Source: Diogma glabrata (taxonomy: Eukaryota; Arthropoda; Insecta; Diptera; Cylindrotomidae). From it: a stretch of 64,000 nt of DNA. The first letter of the stretch is position 1. Each line of letters starts with the position of its first letter. The stretch lies in NCBI GenBank assembly GCA_963693315.1, contig OY856186.1, forward strand, positions 284,414,492 through 284,478,491. The letters run 5' to 3'. Shown here one piece after another: positions 59,162 through 64,000 of the stretch. A model generated the notes under the pieces. The model saw only the letters and a program-made list of their open reading frames with translations. It was not told the DNA's origin and did no database searches. The position numbers and the translations under genes are program-made.

Positions 59162-60612
59162 AAATAAATTAAAATATTAGTCATAATACTTCAGTGAGTA
59201 GTAAAGCTAACTTTATAATGAAAGCAGGCTGACTAAACCAAATGGCCAAATTCAATCTTTGCCTATTTATTAAATTCAACTTAAAAATGAAAACCATTTG
59301 GCAGTATAAATTGCAAATATTTTCTAACAATAGTTGAATAAAAAATGCGTTTTCATTAATAAAAAAAATACAATAATGTCTAATACAACTTTAACAATAA
59401 TTTTAACCAGTTCAATCGAATTACTTTCATTTTTAATATAATAAACTACAACTAACATTTTGATCAAACACAAATTTTTTTTTAAATAGTAACGCTTTTT
59501 ACAAAAAATTTATATTGAAAATATAAAAAAAATATATCATGCACCTGTAATTGTTATGCAATTCGGAAACACCTTAAGGTAACAAAACAATGCTCTAATC
59601 AAATATATATTTTATTCAGCATGTATTTTGTTTCTTTTCGTTTTAACTTTATCTTTCAATAAAAATTATTTTTAACAAAAAAAAAACAGTAAAGTTCATG
59701 ATTTATGATTATAAGGTATTTGAAAAGTATGCTAAAGCGTATTGAGTTGGTATTACTTTTTTGTTTCCTAACAGTTATTTTCAATCAAAGTTGACCTAGT
59801 TTTAAAAAAATTGGTAATATATAGCCGAGATCATCTGTCTGGTAACGATGGTTCGAATTCCAGTCGTCAAGTTCAATGGCATTTTCTAAGGTTTGAATTA
59901 CAAGTCCAAATTAGTTCTTAAGTAGGACGGTGCATAGGAAGCGCAATAGATCTTTAAGTCTACAGTACTGTAATTTCGTAAATAAAAAATTTGTTTTAAA
60001 GAAACCGAATTCCTCTATTAGCGCTTCTTCTTTGTGATGAATGCAACGGTTAACATAAGTTTTGGTGAAAGCTATTATCAAATTTTTATTTACTTTTTAA
60101 TTTGTGAATATTAATTTGATATTTTTAACTCAAATTAAAACGATTATAAATTCAAATGGTTTAATTATAAAGTTGTGAATGTAAACGCTATGAAAGTTTA
60201 TTTAAAAAATAAAGGGACATTGTCGGTTAGAAGTGAATTTAAAAGTAAAATTTTGACGTTCGTGCTAATATTTTTGTACATACTTTACAGACAAATAATT
60301 CCTAAGGCATATGCTAAAAATATGCACCTTTCTTAAACAATTTTTTTTTCAATACAGTAATACAGGAAGCATACACCTAGTGATAACTTTTTTGTTTCTT
60401 CTGCAGGGTTAATAGTTTTTCGAAACAACTCTGATGTAAAAGAAACTTAAAACAGCTACATCACTTTAGATATGGTGCAGCTAGTATCATTGTCAAGCTT
60501 TCACAGTGTAGCTATTGAATTATATTATGTATTACGTTAGCATTTAAAAAAAAAATAGAAAACATTTTGATTTTACATATTAAAATATAAAATTGAATTA
60601 TTTAACACTTAC
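59162..60612. other. Donor-side part of intron 1
   Basis: AT-rich with a possible SINE at 59810-59990. The minus-strand donor TTG|GTAAGT lies at 60612-60607. No gene besides. Confidence 0.5.
59810..59990 (+). repeat. Possible tRNA-derived SINE
   Basis: GGTTCGAATTCCAG near 59850 fits an RNA polymerase III B-box, following GCCGAGATCATCTGTCTGG; a non-tRNA body follows. A cloverleaf could not be drawn, so a true tRNA is not claimed. Confidence 0.4.
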
Positions 60613-60798
60613 CAAAGAAAAACAGGCAGCCACACAGCATAATATATATAAATTAGCTTTCGAAAAATAATCCATACACGTATCATCTCCACAAAAACGA
60701 TTTTTAATATTTGTACAGTTTGCATTCCAATCACGTTTTTCTTCATTTATTGTGTTACTGTCATTTTTCATTGACATTTTTAAATTTTTTCCCTCCAT
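60613..60798 (-). CDS. Four-pass membrane protein, exon 1
   Basis: ATG at 60798 (context ACAAGATGG) begins 62 codons with a hydrophilic, Asn/Lys-rich N-terminus (MEGKNLKMSMKNDSNTINEE, CGDDTCMDYFSKANL) and the first half of TM helix 1 (YILCCVAACFSL). The exon stops at a strong donor GTAAGT in phase 0. Exon 2 at 26702 starts in phase 0 with IIYLAAFSCEVSW, which completes that helix. This supports joining across 33.9 kb. Without the join the frame would end four codons later. The alternative, that this is exon 1 of a gene lost from the assembly, is less likely because the helix halves and phases fit. Confidence 0.8.
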
Positions 60799-63744
60799 CT
60801 TGTTTTTTTATTATTTTTCCATTTAACGTTCGAAATGATTTAAATTTAAGCTAAACTATATCGTTTAAAATTAATTTTTCGTTAAAACTTTTTTTTCATT
60901 TTCGTTTCACTTTTGTTTTTATTTTATTATTGTATGTCAATTCGCACATTTTTCATTTTCTTGTTTTATTTGTTATAATTTTATGTGTTTATGGTTATTT
61001 GTATAAATATATTTTTTTTTCATTCTATGTTTTTTCTTTAACGCTGAAAATAAATAAATAAAAATAAATTTAATTTATATGTTTTACTGATTTTTTTTAT
61101 TTTAGAAATAGCGGATTAGAACTGTATTATACATTTATACATATATTAATTCGATTTTTGTATTAGGTTTTTGTATTAGATATTAATTCGATCATGACAG
61201 TTATAATTTGCGTAGTAAATTAATTCTAATTGACTATGCCCCATTTTGTTTAACAACTTTGTAAAAATTCAGTACTTCGCTTATAATTATATGCATTTAT
61301 TAGAAACAAATCATCGATTGCCTCATTTAAATAAATATAAGCATAATACTTCTACATCCGGTAAAATATTATAACTTCAATTTTCTTGCATTAATTTTAT
61401 TTTCAATTAATTGAAATAAACATTTGATTCGTTATTAGTTAAAGTTTATGTTGTAAGATGCGATAATTATGTGAATTATATCAAGACACAAGAACATAAT
61501 TATGTTTTCAATAAAGTTATTTGTCGTTGTTGAACAATTGATTTGTAACGGATGTATTGTCAAATTGTTGAGTTGTAATTTAATTTGTATTTATTAGAAA
61601 TTAAGTGTAAACAATTTTAATTGATTTTGATTTTCTGTTAAACAACATAGCTTTATTAAGTATTTTTTTACAAATGATATAATATATAACTCGTGTTTAT
61701 TATAAGCTAAATAAACGTTGCCTAAAATATGTTTGATCTCTGACTTTATGTCATAAACGTATATAAAGATATTTAAGTTCTTTAAATAAAATGTTATTTT
61801 TAATAATTAACCTGATAAGAACTTGTTGTGTGTTGATGATATGTTCTTAAATTAAATTGGAAATTTTCCATTAGATTAAGAATTATTTATATTTATCATA
61901 TCATATAGAGAAGCAAGCTCTTTATAATCAATTGTCCAGTATAATCAACTGTCAGTGTGGTATGAACTCTTAGATTATCACCGCAGCTGGTTTTAAAAGA
62001 TGACCTATAATGGCTTGTAATCAGTCATAAGCTCGTGTTCGTAATGTATAGCCAGGCTTCATTTAATCACTTTAAAAATAAAATCAGCAAAGAACCAGGC
62101 GAAGGATTTAAATCTTTTAGAATACGACGAAAGTTAAACAAAGAACAAAACCTGTTTAACGGGACGGCCAAAATATTAAATTTCTTGAGAAAATAAGCCC
62201 AAACTTCAAAAAATTATTTGTTTTTCCTCAGTTTTGTTACTACTCGGCAGTTTCTGGTTTATTGAGTTATGATACAAATTCTTTAAAACATTATTCTTTT
62301 GCTTAATATGGCAACATTCATTATCTTAAGAATAAAAAATTTGTTTTTGTTTAATTTTTATAGAATTGAATTCTTATAGTAACCGGTTTAAAATGGATTT
62401 CTTGAACTTAAAGTTGAAAATTCAAAATTGGCTGTTCTAGGAATATCCAGTATTTTTATTTTAAATTGCTATGTGAATTTGAGTCTGTTATTGGCTTCTT
62501 GTGTCAAGTTTTGCTCATATTTTGAGAAAAAATAAAGTATTTCAGTGTGATTCTGGGTTCTTACAGTTCTAACTGGGTTCTTAACTTTGAAGTTAAGAAA
62601 ATTATCTCTAGAAATAGTGATTAATTTAATTTATCTAATCAAAAAACAAAATTAAGATGTTGCAAAAAAAGGAAAACAATGTAACTTCTGATTTCTGAAT
62701 ATGAGAAATTCTATAGAATCTTCCTTTGCGAAAACATCAAAAGTTGAATCTCCCGATTAGCCCTTTGTTAAGGGATGCAAATCATATATGATTTTCCAAT
62801 TAAGGTGTGCTCTATTTGACCTGATCTGAACCCTATTTCATTTGAATAAATTTTATTTGGTTAAAATTCACTATAGAGTGATATTCATTTTAGATATACA
62901 ATAATTTCGCAAACTCAATTTCACATATGCTTTAGGTATCGCTTCTCTGCGAGATCTGAACCCTTACATAATGCTAGTCGGGATGGTGTGAAATGTTTGT
63001 ATCTAAAACTAGTTTGTATAAAAACTCGAAAGCATTATATTCTTCAAACTGGCCGAAAACATTAACAAAAATAACAGCAACAAAGTTTTTCACTATTGTT
63101 TTTGAATTTTTAAATAAATTATTTCATATTTTCTAAGTTCTAAACAGTTAATATTATAATAACAAACGGTTACAAATTATTGCAAAATGTACGATTTATA
63201 TTTATCTTGAAAGTGAACGCGTGGGAAATTTTAGAATATGTAAACAAGTTTTCATTTATTTTAAGTTTTAATAGTTTTAAGTTTGTTATTTCCTTTTTAA
63301 TGCTAAAAACATTTTGAACGTGAATGGGAATTAAATTGTTTACAATTCGGTTCATTTTTGATTAAAATAAATACATACTATAAAGGTTGTGTTTAACATA
63401 GGTAATATCAAGCGGTGCGTATTTGGAAAAAGAACCAAGAAAGCTCAGTCAGTGAAGTGCATACACATGCCAAAACAGACAGCCAGTTTCACGGTAATTG
63501 GGAAAACTGCAACTAACCATTTGCCCTGACAATAGAATGAGATTGATTTAAAATATAAAGTGTTACATCTACAGTATAACGGAAGTTGAATGACGTTAAT
63601 AATTATTTCCGTGAAAGAAATTGACTTTGGCTTTACATCATGAATTTTTTATTTGAAAACAGATTTATTTGAAATTAGTTTAACTATATTTAAATTTCAC
63701 AAAAACATAACGTGCGGTTTTTCCAACAACACCGTTCTAATCTG
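60799..63744. other. Upstream region of the membrane-protein gene
   Basis: The minus strand would hold the 5' untranslated region and promoter. No open frame or repeat is recognised. 63400-63540 is less AT-rich (AAGCTCAGTCAGTGAAGTGC) and could be a promoter or an upstream non-coding exon, but this is not supported further. Confidence 0.4.
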
Positions 63745-63899
63745 CAGCAAAATGTTGGGCATCACTAAATAATTAGATCACCTTCACCTATCGAATCGAA
63801 AAATTATTACACATAAATTTTTGTCCAACATACCAAAATCATCGATTTTTATGATAAATCATCGAAGATCGAAAATTCGATGATTCAAACATTTTGCTG
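63745..63899. repeat. Short inverted-repeat element
   Basis: The ends CAGCAAAATGTT (63745) and AACATTTTGCTG (63888-63899) are perfect over 12 bases and enclose ~130 bases with several ATCGAT/TCGAA motifs. No target duplication seen. Confidence 0.35.
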
Positions 63900-64000
63900 G
63901 TGTACAGTTGTTAAGACAACCCTAACGTGGTTAAGACAACTTCATGTCGATTGAAAATAGAACATATTTTTCGGGGTGGGATCCACTTCAGTCTTTTATT

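Noticed and set aside
59850..59865. tRNA gene
   Set aside because: Only a B-box is convincing; no cloverleaf or anticodon arm could be formed, so it is listed as a possible SINE.

Overview
The window is 64 kb of very AT-rich eukaryotic nuclear DNA with one 200-base assembly gap. It is almost certainly from an insect. It has spliced genes with short introns (about 60-200 bases) beside one 34-kb intron, Asn/Gln-rich coding tails, and a mixture of Ty3/gypsy, hAT, IS630-Tc1-mariner, Helitron, Penelope and LINE copies typical of insects. A dipteran is a reasonable guess but is not proven.

Only two cellular genes are supported, both on the minus strand. (1) A small four-exon gene at 17295-17921 encodes a DDA1 (DET1- and DDB1-associated protein 1) orthologue of about 94 residues. 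(2) A gene for a four-pass membrane protein of about 496 residues has exons 2-4 at 25277-26702 and exon 1 at 60613-60798. The reading phases match across all junctions, so intron 1 is 33,910 bases and holds about half of the window.

Everything else recognised is mobile or repetitive DNA. 1-7250: a GTF2IRD2-like hAT transposase relic interrupted by a LINE tail (500-1290) and by a young LTR retrotransposon (1917-6507; 678-base LTRs with one mismatch seen, 4-base target duplication). The retrotransposon has lost protease, RT and most of RNase H but keeps one open Gag-integrase frame. 7409-10094: a dispersed repeat and a terminal-inverted-repeat element with an internal satellite (further copies at 26887 and 39612). 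10330-16800: two broken gypsy-class elements, invaded by a GC-cored palindromic element, by a DD34E transposase copy (itself interrupted) and by another palindrome. 16740-20400: DDA1 between small inverted-repeat elements. 20633-23614: a LINE endonuclease fragment and a third gypsy relic with its 3' LTR.

Intron 1 of the membrane-protein gene contains a TA microsatellite and 266-base repeats that look like a Helitron end, Helitron replicase debris, a 2.36-kb inverted repeat (33683-36040), a LINE reverse transcriptase relic, a 6.2-kb hAT element with perfect 8-base target duplications (41801-48019) and a 12 x 77-base array, a 2.6-kb non-autonomous hAT-like element (52093-54693), Penelope and BED-hAT relics, and many hairpins.

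The recurring theme is fold-back architecture: at least ten inverted-repeat elements from 150 bases to 2.4 kb. If intron 1 is transcribed in full, the 2.36-kb inverted repeat would form a long hairpin RNA. No tRNA, rRNA or CRISPR was found. All assignments come from reading translated motifs; no database search was run.
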